Origin: Accumulibacter sp.
Lineage (GTDB): Bacteria > Pseudomonadota > Gammaproteobacteria > Burkholderiales > Rhodocyclaceae
NCBI GenBank assembly: GCA_003538495.1
Contig: DPSD01000073.1
Span: forward strand, 1-7,286
Direction: 5' to 3'
Length of the DNA: 7,286 nt
Shown here one piece after another: positions 1 to 7,072 of the stretch. How positions within the stretch are numbered: position 1 is the stretch's first letter; every line of letters begins with the position of its first letter. A program made the position numbers and the translations under genes. Under the pieces are notes generated by a model. That model was not told the origin of the DNA. It saw only the letters and a list, made by a program, of their open reading frames with translations, and made no database searches.

Positions 1-1502
1 GTCACGGTCAGCAACATTAACGCCATGAAAGCCAGCGACAGGGCGACGATCTGGACGACACTGGCGGTCGCCCGCCGCTCAAGACTGGCCAGCCCGTAGC
101 GCCATCCTATGCCACCCGCCCGGCCGGCGGTGGAGCGTCCGCCGCGCGCCGCTGCGGCCAGCCTGATCGCCAAGCGGGCAATGAGCGCAAAGACCAGCAG
201 TGCGCCACTGAAGCCAAGCACCACCCAGGCACCGAGCGTCAGGTCGCCGGCGACCCAGAACATCAGGCCGGCCAGCGCGAGGAAGCCGAGCAGGTAGCCG
301 CCGAGCAGACCGGGCCGCGGACTGCCCAACTCGCCGCGCAGGACCCGCAAGGTCGGCACCTTCTTGAGTTGCAGCAAGGGCGGCACGGCAAAACCGAAAA
401 GCAGCAGGATGCCGACCGCCACGCCCTGCACCAGCGGCAGCAGGCCCGGCGGTGGCAAGGGCGTCGCCAACAACTGCGCCAGCCACGCGTGCAGGGCGAA
501 GTGGGCCAGGTAGCCGAGCACGCAACCGACCGCTGCGGCGAGTGCCCCCAGTGCGGCGAACTGGCCCAGATAGAGGCGCAGCAGCGTCCCCTGGGTCGCT
601 CCCAGGCAGCGCATCACGGCGCAGGGGTCGAGATGTCGCTGCCCATAGCGCCGTGCAGCGAGCGCCCCCGCCACCGCCGCCATGACCACCGTCAGCAACG
701 CCGAGAGGCCGAGAAACTTCTGCGCGCGGTCGAGCGCGCTGCGGATCTCGGGCCGCCCGTTCTGCGGGTCTTCGATTCGCTCGCCACGCGCCAGCCGCGG
801 CTCGAGGCCACGCTGGAAGCGTTCGACCAGCTGCGAATCACCGGCCAGCAGCAGGCGATAGCCGACCCGGCTGCCGACCTGCAACAAGGCCGTTGCCGGC
901 AGATCGTCGAGATTCATCAGCAAGCGCGGTGCAACGCTGAAGAAATTGATGCCGCGGTCGGGCTCCAGGGTGAGCACGGCAGCGACGCGCAACGAAGCTT
1001 GCCCGACGGCGATCGAGTCGCCGACGCGAGCGCCCAGCGCCCCGGCAAGACGCTCGTCGATCCAGATCGTGCCTGCCGGCGGAACACCGTCGGCCGGCTG
1101 GTCGGGAACGTTCAACGCCGACGCGATGCGCAAGGAACCACGCAATGGATAGCCGGCACTGACCGCCTTGATCTCGGCCAACTGGGCCTGCGACTCGCCG
1201 CCCTCGGAGCGGCTCACCATACTCGGGAAGGTGCGCGTTTCAACGACCCGCAGGCCACCTGCGCGCGCCTCTTCGGCAAGCGCCGCCGGCCACGGATGAT
1301 CGGCCACCAGCAAGAGGTCGGCGCCGAGCAGTTGGTGCGACTCCCGTTCCAGCGCCTGCCGCACCCGGTCGGTGAAAAAGCCGACCGCCGTCAGCGCCGC
1401 CACCGCCACCACCAATGCCGCTGCCAGCAAGCGCAACTCACCACCGCGCGCATCGCGGCGCAACATCCGCCAGGAAAAGGACCACAGGGACCACGGGCTC
1501 AT
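1..1502 (-). CDS. FtsX/YbbP-family ABC transporter permease, N-terminal part (3' end beyond the window)
   Basis: The minus-strand frame is open from an ATG at 1502 down to base 1 with no stop, giving 500 complete residues of a family usually about 830-850 long (COG3127). It begins MSPWSLWSFSWRMLRRDARG. One membrane segment lies near residues 22-42, then a large extracytoplasmic MacB-PCD-like region (about 45-260) with a conserved-looking EPDRGINFFS stretch at 180-189. An FtsX domain follows with membrane segments near 264-285, 314-334 and 358-378, closing in the family signature PPLLQLKKVPTLRVLR at 374-389. Further segments lie near 399-417, 423-445 and 483-500. The stretch RYGLASLERRATASVVQ (468-484) resembles the start of the second FtsX half of E. 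coli YbbP. The family is thought to work with an ABC ATPase in moving or releasing envelope substrates; the substrate is unknown. No ATPase gene lies directly upstream, where the divergent binding-protein operon sits. No strong ribosome-binding site is visible before the ATG. Family assignment is firm; substrate is not known. Confidence 0.9.
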   Translation of the reverse strand, partial: MSPWSLWSFSWRMLRRDARGGELRLLAAALVVAVAALTAVGFFTDRVRQALERESHQLLGADLLLVADHPWPAALAEEARAGGLRVVETRTFPSMVSRSEGGESQAQLAEIKAVSAGYPLRGSLRIASALNVPDQPADGVPPAGTIWIDERLAGALGARVGDSIAVGQASLRVAAVLTLEPDRGINFFSVAPRLLMNLDDLPATALLQVGSRVGYRLLLAGDSQLVERFQRGLEPRLARGERIEDPQNGRPEIRSALDRAQKFLGLSALLTVVMAAVAGALAARRYGQRHLDPCAVMRCLGATQGTLLRLYLGQFAALGALAAAVGCVLGYLAHFALHAWLAQLLATPLPPPGLLPLVQGVAVGILLLFGFAVPPLLQLKKVPTLRVLRGELGSPRPGLLGGYLLGFLALAGLMFWVAGDLTLGAWVVLGFSGALLVFALIARLAIRLAAAARGGRSTAGRAGGIGWRYGLASLERRATASVVQIVALSLAFMALMLLTV

Positions 1503-1612
1503 TGCGCAAAGGTACAGGGTTAAAGGCTTACCGCACAAGCGAAAAGCCATGGCCCTTGCGGCCGGGCGAAGCTGTTACACTGCGTGATAGCTATGCTAAC
1601 GGAGCGTGTATT
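1503..1612. promoter_or_regulatory. Divergent intergenic region between the permease gene and the sensory operon
   Basis: This 110-base gap must hold the promoters of both divergent genes unless the permease is expressed otherwise. On the plus strand TACACT (1576-1581) and TATGCT (1592-1597) are possible -10 boxes, but neither has a good -35 box at 16-18 bases; the nearest, TTGCGG at 1556-1561, is only 14 bases from the first. A short perfect palindrome ATAGCTAT lies at 1587-1594, and GTTA/TAAC arms bracket 1574-1600; either could be an operator or chance. The role is inferred from gene layout, not from a convincing motif. Confidence 0.4.
1601..1604 (+). promoter_or_regulatory. Ribosome-binding site that fixes the GTG start of the first binding protein
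   Basis: GGAG at 1601-1604 lies 8 bases before the GTG at 1613. The frame is open much further upstream (to an ATG at 1415, inside the permease gene), but only the GTG start is preceded by a Shine-Dalgarno sequence and places a proper signal peptide at the N-terminus. Confidence 0.75.
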
Positions 1613-2368
1613 GTGTTCGGCTGGCGTCGTCGAGCTGCTCAAGCCTGGTGGTCGGCGTTGCTGGCGCTCGCGACAGGCGCTCCGGCGCTGGCGGCCGATG
1701 GTGTGCTGCGCGTCGCCGTGCTGAGCAATTCTCCGCCAATGTCCTACACCGACGCAGCGGGCCGTCCGGCCGGGTTCAACGTCGGCATAGCGCATGCCTT
1801 GTGCGAGGCGATGGAGCTTCGCTGCAGGTTGACCGTGGTGCCGCTGCAACGCGTGATTCCGGCCGTGGCAGCGGGAGAATTCGACTTCGCGGCGGTCAGT
1901 TTGCTGGATACCGCGGAACGTCGGGCCAAGGTGTTGTTTTCGCAACCCTACTACCGTTCCAGCAGTGTCTGGTTTGCCAAACCCGGCGTCGAGCCTGGCG
2001 CGGCATCGCTACGTGTCGCGGCTGTCGCCGGCAGCGCCCAATGGCGTTACGCGATGGCGCAGGGCTGGAAGACGACGATGGTTCGGCATCACTCCGAGCT
2101 GCCAGCGTTGCTGGCTGCGGACAAGGTCGACGCGGTCTTGATTCCGATGGCCACCGCGCTGACCTTGCGCCAGGACAGCGCCATACAGCCGCTCGGTCTG
2201 GTAACCACCATCATGCACCAGGCCGAATTGAGTGGCGACGTCTGCTTCGCCGTCAATCCGGCAAGACCGGAATTGCGCGAGCAGATCAACGAGGCCTTCG
2301 ACCGGATCAAGCGCGACGGCCGCTTCGACCGTTTGAATAGCGAATATCTTCCGTTCCGCCTGCAGTGA
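1613..2368 (+). CDS. Periplasmic solute-binding protein, family 3 (amino-acid-binding type), first of operon
   Basis: The 251-residue product starts at GTG and carries a Sec signal peptide: basic WRRR, a hydrophobic core, and likely cleavage after ALA at about residue 27. There is no lipobox cysteine, so it should be a soluble periplasmic protein. The rest is a complete SBP_bac_3 domain (about 31-249). Near the ligand site it has SPPMSY (40-45), AGFNVGIAHALC (53-64) and TAERRAKVLFSQPY (100-113), where R103 matches the arginine that binds the ligand carboxylate in HisJ/LAO. C64 and C71 are spaced as the disulfide pair of HisJ/LAO. The aspartate that binds the alpha-ammonium group appears replaced by proline (P178 in VDAVLIP), by eye alignment. 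The C-terminus NEAFDRIKRDGRFDRL is typical of the family. No permease or ATPase follows; instead a second binding protein and a diguanylate cyclase do, so a sensory rather than uptake role is inferred. Ligand unknown. Confidence 0.92.
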   Translation: MFGWRRRAAQAWWSALLALATGAPALAADGVLRVAVLSNSPPMSYTDAAGRPAGFNVGIAHALCEAMELRCRLTVVPLQRVIPAVAAGEFDFAAVSLLDTAERRAKVLFSQPYYRSSSVWFAKPGVEPGAASLRVAAVAGSAQWRYAMAQGWKTTMVRHHSELPALLAADKVDAVLIPMATALTLRQDSAIQPLGLVTTIMHQAELSGDVCFAVNPARPELREQINEAFDRIKRDGRFDRLNSEYLPFRLQ

Positions 2369-2369
2369 C

Positions 2370-3170
2370 ATGCGACGGACGATGAACGCCCTCCGCTGCG
2401 CCGCCCTGCTCTGGCCGGCGAGCGTTGTGGCGCTGGAATTGCAGGTGGCAATCGCACGCTCCGGTCAGCACAAGCTGCCCGCAGAGGCGCCCGCAAGATC
2501 GAGCCGGGAAACCTTGCTGGCCGATTTCAACCTCGCGCTGGCGCGCGAGGCGTGCCGCCGCATGGCTGCTCGATGCGTTTTCTGGTACCCGGATTTCGCC
2601 GAAATCATCCCCGGTATCGAGAGCAAGCGTTTCCAGCTGGGTTTCGGGAGCTATCTGCGCACACCCGAGCGCGAAGCACGCGTCGCCTTCAGCGACAGCC
2701 TGTGGCGTTCGTCGAGCCGCTTGCTGGCTTTCGCCCCGGTTGCTGCCCGCTTCGCTCCGTCGCCCGCCGGCGAGATCACTGTGCAGACCCTGCGCAACGC
2801 CCGCGTAGTAAGCATCACCAGTTCCCAGCAGCACGCCTACCTGCAGCGCCTGGCCAGAGCGCAAGGACTGGAAGTGCTTGGCGCGGCGACCATGCGCGAT
2901 TGCCTCGCAGCGTTACGCCAGGAGCAGGCCGACTTCGCCTTGCTGACGGTGTTGGGCGCGTACCTTGCGCTCGACCCGGCGGCGAGCAATACGCCGACCT
3001 TCGTCGGCCCCGCACTGGTCGATCACGACCTCGGCGGCAGCGTGCACATCGCCCTCCCGCGAGACGACGAGAAGCTCCGCCGAGCGGTCAATAAAGCGCT
3101 TGCCGAGATGCGCCGCGATGGCAGCTATCAGCGACTCTGGCGCCAACGTTTCCCGTTTGATTTCTACTGA
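2370..3170 (+). CDS. Second periplasmic solute-binding protein, divergent family 3
   Basis: This 266-residue protein begins 1 base after the preceding stop. The ATG at 2370 gives a basic MRRT n-region ahead of the hydrophobic core, which favours it over the in-frame ATG at 2382. Signal peptide cleavage is likely near VVA (about residue 21); there is no lipobox. The family 3 fold is recognisable but diverged: DFNLALAREAC (52-62) aligns with the GFDVDLA helix, C62 and C69 keep the HisJ-type C-x6-C spacing, and TPEREARVAFS (98-108) keeps the carboxylate-binding arginine (R101). The usual PPF/PPM-aromatic pocket motif near the N-terminus is absent, replaced by a charged stretch at 30-48. FS-x-PY has become FSDSL, and the alpha-ammonium aspartate appears to be threonine (T193). 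The C-terminal helix NKALAEMRRDGSYQRLW is canonical. It may bind a different ligand from its neighbour or act mainly as a protein partner of the cyclase; ligand unknown. Confidence 0.87.
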   Translation: MRRTMNALRCAALLWPASVVALELQVAIARSGQHKLPAEAPARSSRETLLADFNLALAREACRRMAARCVFWYPDFAEIIPGIESKRFQLGFGSYLRTPEREARVAFSDSLWRSSSRLLAFAPVAARFAPSPAGEITVQTLRNARVVSITSSQQHAYLQRLARAQGLEVLGAATMRDCLAALRQEQADFALLTVLGAYLALDPAASNTPTFVGPALVDHDLGGSVHIALPRDDEKLRRAVNKALAEMRRDGSYQRLWRQRFPFDFY

Positions 3171-3172
3171 GC

Positions 3173-4504
3173 ATGGCGCAACGCTCCTTTCTTGAACGCG
3201 CGACCCGCGATGGATGGCCTGCCGGCACGGCCTTCGCGTTGATCGCTGGCGTCTTTGGCTGCATCTTTCTGGCGCTACTGTTCTTTCTGGCGGTCGACCA
3301 GCGCCTGGTCCTCGAGGGATCGCAGCGGCTGCTCGACAAGACCGTCCCGAGTACCCTCGAACACTTTCGTCTGGCCCGCAACGTCGAACAACTGCGCCTC
3401 GAAGGAGAGCGCGTTCTTTCAGGTCCGACACCGGTCGCACGTCAGCAGGCCTTGTTCATCATCAGCCTGCTGGCCAGCCATCCAGCCCTGATGGCCGACC
3501 CCCGAGCCGCCGAACTGGCCCGTGAAGTCGAGCGTTTTCTTGCCCGCGCCGCACGCGAGGAAATGAGCGAGGAGAGCTACGCCGCCTGGACCGCGCTATC
3601 GAGTCGCTTGAGCCTATTGGCCGACGACGTGTCGATCGAGGGAGTCAACCTGGCGACCGACGACTTGCGCCAGATGTCGGCGATCATGGTGCAAAGTCGT
3701 GTCAAACTGGCGGTCGTCCTCGCGCTGGTCGCGGCTTTTGCCGGCCTGGTCCTGTTCCTGATCCATCGCCATCTGATCCGCCCTTTACAAATGATGGACG
3801 AGGCGCTGTCGGCGCTACGTGCTGGCGCCCCGGTCAAACCGTTCGCGCCGGCTGCGATGCGGGAGATCGGCGCGGTCGAGGGGGCGATCGGCCAGTTGCG
3901 CGAGGTGATGCACGAGAACGAGACGGCGCGCCAGCAACTGGTGCTTCTGGCGACTACCGACGACCTGACCGGGATGTTCAACCGCCGACATTTCATGGCG
4001 CTTGCCGAGGAAGAAATCAAGCGTGCGCAGCGTTACGATCGACCGCTTTGCGTCGCCATGGCCGACCTGGATTTCTTCAAGCAGATCAACGACAGCTATG
4101 GACACGCGGTCGGCGACCTGGTGCTGACGTCGATCGCCGAACTGCTGACGAAGACCTTGCGGCAGTCTGACTGTGCGTGTCGTTACGGCGGCGAGGAATT
4201 CGCCTTCCTCTTTTCAGAAACGAGCCTGGCCGAAGCGCATCGCCTGGCGGAGCGCCTGCGCCATCGCGTGGCCAAGAACCCGCTGCAGTTGAGTGACGAC
4301 GTCTGCCTGCCGGTCACCCTGAGCCTGGGATTGGCCGACGCCTCCCGCGGCTCGCTGGCGACCTCCCTCAAGCGAGCCGATGAAGCGCTGTACGAGGCCA
4401 AGAAGCAGGGACGCAACCGCGTGTTCATCGCTCTGTCGGCCGACCACGGGTCGTTCAGGGGATCGGCGCTGCCCGAGAAGAATTCCCACAGCCAGCCACC
4501 CTGA
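3173..4504 (+). CDS. Membrane-bound diguanylate cyclase (periplasmic sensor, HAMP, GGDEF)
   Basis: The 443-residue product starts 2 bases after the preceding stop. Membrane segments at about 19-41 and 178-197 flank a periplasmic domain of about 135 residues that looks mainly helical and that I cannot assign to a named family. A HAMP-like linker follows (about 198-250, with RPL at 203-205), then a GGDEF domain (about 257-420). The active-site loop is intact as GGEEF (339-343). DDLTGMFNRR is at 263-272, and DLDFFKQIND (298-307) carries a metal-binding aspartate. The RQSD at 330-333, five residues before GGEEF, matches the RxxD inhibitory c-di-GMP site. It should make c-di-GMP from two GTP at the inner membrane face, with product inhibition. 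There is no EAL or HD-GYP domain. The last 20 or so residues look like an unstructured tail. Gene order implies that the two upstream periplasmic binding proteins deliver the signal to its periplasmic domain; this is inference. Confidence 0.94.
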   Translation: MAQRSFLERATRDGWPAGTAFALIAGVFGCIFLALLFFLAVDQRLVLEGSQRLLDKTVPSTLEHFRLARNVEQLRLEGERVLSGPTPVARQQALFIISLLASHPALMADPRAAELAREVERFLARAAREEMSEESYAAWTALSSRLSLLADDVSIEGVNLATDDLRQMSAIMVQSRVKLAVVLALVAAFAGLVLFLIHRHLIRPLQMMDEALSALRAGAPVKPFAPAAMREIGAVEGAIGQLREVMHENETARQQLVLLATTDDLTGMFNRRHFMALAEEEIKRAQRYDRPLCVAMADLDFFKQINDSYGHAVGDLVLTSIAELLTKTLRQSDCACRYGGEEFAFLFSETSLAEAHRLAERLRHRVAKNPLQLSDDVCLPVTLSLGLADASRGSLATSLKRADEALYEAKKQGRNRVFIALSADHGSFRGSALPEKNSHSQPP

Positions 4505-4586
4505 CCGGTCCGTGGTGCCGCCGGTTACACCTTCGGCCTTCAACCGTGCGCCTCACCCCGAGACCCTGCCGCCCGCTCGGCGCCAT
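4505..4586. other. Convergent intergenic gap between cyclase gene and radA
   Basis: This 82-base stretch separates the stops of two convergent genes. The only hairpin I see is a 5-bp stem, ACCGG (4504-4508) with CCGGT (4521-4525) around a 12-base loop, with no T-run on either side. It is too weak to call an intrinsic terminator. No gene or other signal is visible. Confidence 0.5.
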
Positions 4587-5966
4587 TCATTCGAGATCGC
4601 GGAGACCTTGTACGGCTTCTTCGACCCGCCGCACCGGGATCACCTCGATGCCGGCGATGGCCTGCCTGGGTTGGTTGGCTTCGGGGATCATGGCGCGCGT
4701 AAACCCGAGTTTGGCGGCTTCCCGGAGGCGTTCCTGCCCACGCGGCGCCGGCCGTATCTCGCCCGCCAGACCTACCTCACCGAATACGATAAGTTTCTCC
4801 GGCAACGCCTTGTTTTTAAGAGATGAAACGATCGCCAGTGAAACCGCGAGGTCAGCTGCCGGCTCACTGATCTTGACGCCGCCGACGGCATTCACGAAAA
4901 CGTCCTGATCGAAGCAAACGATGCCTGCATGGCGGTGCAGAACGGCCAGCAGCATCGCCAGACGCTGGGCGTCGAGACCGACCGTCAGCCGTCGCGGGTT
5001 GCCGTGCGCCTGATCGACCAGCGCCTGCACTTCGACCAGCAGCGGCCGGGTGCCTTCCTGGGTGACCAGCACGCAGGAACCCGGAACGTCGTAGCCGTGC
5101 TGCGACAGAAAGATCGCCGAGGGGTTGCTGACGCCCTTCAGGCCGCGGTCGGTCATCGCGAAGACGCCGATCTCGTTGACCGCGCCGTAGCGGTTCTTGA
5201 CCGCGCGGATCAGGCGAAAGCTGGAGTGCGTATCGCCCTCGAAGTAGAGCACCGTGTCGACGATGTGTTCGAGCACCCGCGGCCCGGCCAGTGCACCCTC
5301 CTTGGTCACGTGGCCGACCAGAATCACGGTGATTCCCGTCTGTTTGGCGAGGCGCGTCAGTTGCGCGGCGCATTCGCGTACCTGGGCGACCGATCCCGGT
5401 GCCGAGTTGAGTTGATCCGACCACAGGGTCTGGATCGAGTCGATCACCGCCACCTGCGGCTGTACCGATTGCAGCGTGGCCAGGATTTTTTCCAGGTTGA
5501 TCTCGGCGAGCAAGCGCAGCGCCCGCGTCTCCAGCGACAGGCGCCGGGCGCGCATGGCGATCTGCTGGCCCGATTCTTCGCCGCTGACGTAGAGCACGTT
5601 TCGCGCCGCCGACATCTCGGCCAGCGCCTGCAGCAGCAGCGTGCTCTTGCCGATTCCCGGGTCGCCACCAATCAGCACCACTCCGCCGGCGACCAGTCCA
5701 CCACCGAGCGCCCGATCGAACTCGCCGATACCGGTCGGCAGGCGGTCTTCCTCGCGGGCCTCGATCTCGCTGAGCGTCTGCACCGCGGAAGTGCCGCTCA
5801 GCGCCGCGAAACGTCGCTGCTGACTGGTCGTCGCCGCTTCGGCGACGGTCTCGACGAGGGTATTCCAGACCCCGCAGCCGGGACACTGTCCCTGCCACTT
5901 GGCGGCGCTGGCGCCGCACTCGGTACAGGAGAAAATGGTCTTCTGCCGGTCGCCGGCCCTGGCCAT
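4587..5966 (-). CDS. radA: DNA repair protein RadA (Sms)
   Basis: The 459-residue protein is full length for the family (about 450-460). It has an N-terminal C4 zinc finger (C14, C17, C28, C31, in SCTEC and CPGCG) and a RecA-like ATPase core with Walker A GDPGIGKST (101-109) and Walker B VAVIDS (172-177). The RadA-specific KNRYG motif is at 257-261. A C-terminal Lon-protease-like domain (about 285-459) includes HGNPRR (321-326). RadA is a cytoplasmic, DnaB-like ATPase that drives branch migration during recombinational repair with RecA. The frame is open further upstream into alr, but the ATG at 5966 is preceded by GAAGG and gives the normal N-terminus just before the zinc finger. The gene begins 2 bases after the alr stop, so it is probably co-transcribed and translationally coupled with alr. 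No key residue is missing. Confidence 0.97.
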   Translation of the reverse strand: MARAGDRQKTIFSCTECGASAAKWQGQCPGCGVWNTLVETVAEAATTSQQRRFAALSGTSAVQTLSEIEAREEDRLPTGIGEFDRALGGGLVAGGVVLIGGDPGIGKSTLLLQALAEMSAARNVLYVSGEESGQQIAMRARRLSLETRALRLLAEINLEKILATLQSVQPQVAVIDSIQTLWSDQLNSAPGSVAQVRECAAQLTRLAKQTGITVILVGHVTKEGALAGPRVLEHIVDTVLYFEGDTHSSFRLIRAVKNRYGAVNEIGVFAMTDRGLKGVSNPSAIFLSQHGYDVPGSCVLVTQEGTRPLLVEVQALVDQAHGNPRRLTVGLDAQRLAMLLAVLHRHAGIVCFDQDVFVNAVGGVKISEPAADLAVSLAIVSSLKNKALPEKLIVFGEVGLAGEIRPAPRGQERLREAAKLGFTRAMIPEANQPRQAIAGIEVIPVRRVEEAVQGLRDLE

Positions 5967-5968
5967 GA

Positions 5969-7072
5969 TCAGCCTTCGACAACCGGCACACGCCGGGCCA
6001 GCGCGCAGAACAGCTCGTAACTGATGGTCCCCGCTGCGGTCGCCACCTCGTCGGCCGGCAGCCCCTCGCCCCACAGCACCACCGGACTGTTCACGCCAGC
6101 CTCTGGCAGGTCGCTGAGATCGCAGGCCAGCATGTCCATCGACACCCGCCCCAGGGTCTGCGTCCGGCGGCCAGCCACGAGGATCGGCGTCCCGCCGGGC
6201 GCGTGCCGTGGGTAGCCGTCGGCATAGCCGCAGGCGACGACGCCGACCCGCGTCGGCCGCTGCGCGACAAAGGTACCGCCGTAGCCGACGCGCTCGCCGA
6301 CGCCAATTTCCTGCACCGCCAGGATCCGGCTGCGCAAGGTCATCACCGGCAGCAGGCCAAGGCTGGCGGCATCCTGATCGGCAAATGGACTGCCACCATA
6401 GAGCATGATCCCTGGCCGCACCCAGTCGTGGGCGGTTTGCGGATAGCGCAGGATCGCCGCCGAGTTGGCCAGCGACACCGGCAAGCGCTCGGCGTCTGTC
6501 CAGCCGGCGGTCATCGCCGTGAAGCGTTCAAGCTGCCAGGCGATGCAGCGCTCGCCGCCGTCACCATCGGCTTCGGCGAAGTGGGTCATCAAGGTCACTG
6601 CGCCGACCGCCGGCGACGCCGCCAGCTCGCGCCTAACGGCCGGCAGCTGCTCGGCGCGCAGGCCGAGCCGATTCATGCCGGTGTTCAGCTTCAGATAGAT
6701 CGGCAGGCAAATCGGCGGTGGCGCCAGCCGCAGCATCTGTAGCTGCTCCAGGCAATGAACGACGGCGGTCAGCTGGTAGGCGGCGCAGACGCTCAGGTCG
6801 GCGGCCTCGAAGAAGCCCTCGAGCAGGAGAATCGGCTGCCGGATGCCCGCCTCGCGCAGGCGGACCGCCTCGTCGAGGTCGAGCAGGGCAAATCCGTCGG
6901 CGACGTCGCCCAGCGCCGCCGCAGCACGGAGCAGACCATGCCCGTAGGCGTTGGCCTTGACCACTGCCCAGGCCTTCGCCTCGCGGTGCTGACGAGACGC
7001 GTATTCCCTGGCGACAAGATAGTTGTGACGCAGCGCCGTGAGGTCGATGCGCGCCTCGATCGGGCGCGGCAT
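5969..7072 (-). CDS. alr: Alanine racemase (PLP-dependent)
   Basis: The 367-residue protein interconverts L- and D-alanine in the cytoplasm, supplying D-Ala for peptidoglycan. It has the PLP-binding motif AVVKANAYGHG (36-46) with K39 as the Schiff-base lysine, KLNTGMNRLG (128-137) with R135, and THF at 163-165. NSAAILR begins at 203. WVRPGIMLYG (217-226) holds R219, which contacts the PLP ring nitrogen. GYGGTF (263-268) supplies the catalytic tyrosine Y264 from the partner subunit, and SMDML at 311-315 is also typical. The length and the numbering of these residues agree closely with well-studied Alr enzymes, so it should be active. Its ATG shares one base with the stop of the upstream LysR-type gene, and radA follows 2 bases after its stop. 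Whether it is the housekeeping or an accessory racemase cannot be told from this window; pairing with radA is compatible with a biosynthetic Alr. Confidence 0.97.
   Translation of the reverse strand: MPRPIEARIDLTALRHNYLVAREYASRQHREAKAWAVVKANAYGHGLLRAAAALGDVADGFALLDLDEAVRLREAGIRQPILLLEGFFEAADLSVCAAYQLTAVVHCLEQLQMLRLAPPPICLPIYLKLNTGMNRLGLRAEQLPAVRRELAASPAVGAVTLMTHFAEADGDGGERCIAWQLERFTAMTAGWTDAERLPVSLANSAAILRYPQTAHDWVRPGIMLYGGSPFADQDAASLGLLPVMTLRSRILAVQEIGVGERVGYGGTFVAQRPTRVGVVACGYADGYPRHAPGGTPILVAGRRTQTLGRVSMDMLACDLSDLPEAGVNSPVVLWGEGLPADEVATAAGTISYELFCALARRVPVVEG
5973..5977 (-). promoter_or_regulatory. radA ribosome-binding site inside the alr 3' end
   Basis: On the minus strand GAAGG lies 6 bases before the radA ATG at 5966, within the last codons of alr. 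It decides the radA start against the longer open frame and suggests ribosomes finishing alr can reinitiate on radA. Confidence 0.65.

Noticed and set aside
369..1523. Long plus-strand open frame (384 codons) opposite the permease gene
   Set aside because: Its product is Gln/Arg/His-rich low-complexity sequence with no fold signature. The opposite strand encodes a clear FtsX-family permease, so this is a GC-bias shadow.
1415..1612. N-terminal extension of the first binding protein to an upstream ATG
   Set aside because: It would overlap the permease start and bury the signal peptide; the GTG at 1613 has a well-placed GGAG and a proper signal peptide.
2370..2435. Lipoprotein signal in the second binding protein (Cys10)
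   Set aside because: The cysteine sits before, not after, the hydrophobic core and lacks a lipobox, so type I cleavage near residue 21 is more likely.
4504..4525. Hairpin as a terminator after the cyclase gene or radA
   Set aside because: The stem is only 5 bp with a 12-base loop, and no T-run follows on either strand.
4864..5991. Second minus-strand open frame (375 codons) overlapping radA
   Set aside because: It is an out-of-frame reading of radA, rich in Arg, Gly and Ala, with no motif of its own.
4929..6020. Long plus-strand open frame (363 codons) opposite radA
   Set aside because: RadA on the minus strand has every family motif; this frame is Arg/Gln/Asp-rich without recognisable domains and is an antisense shadow.
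5967..6074. 36-residue N-terminal extension of RadA into alr
   Set aside because: RadA proteins start shortly before the zinc finger; the ATG at 5966 fits this and has its own Shine-Dalgarno.
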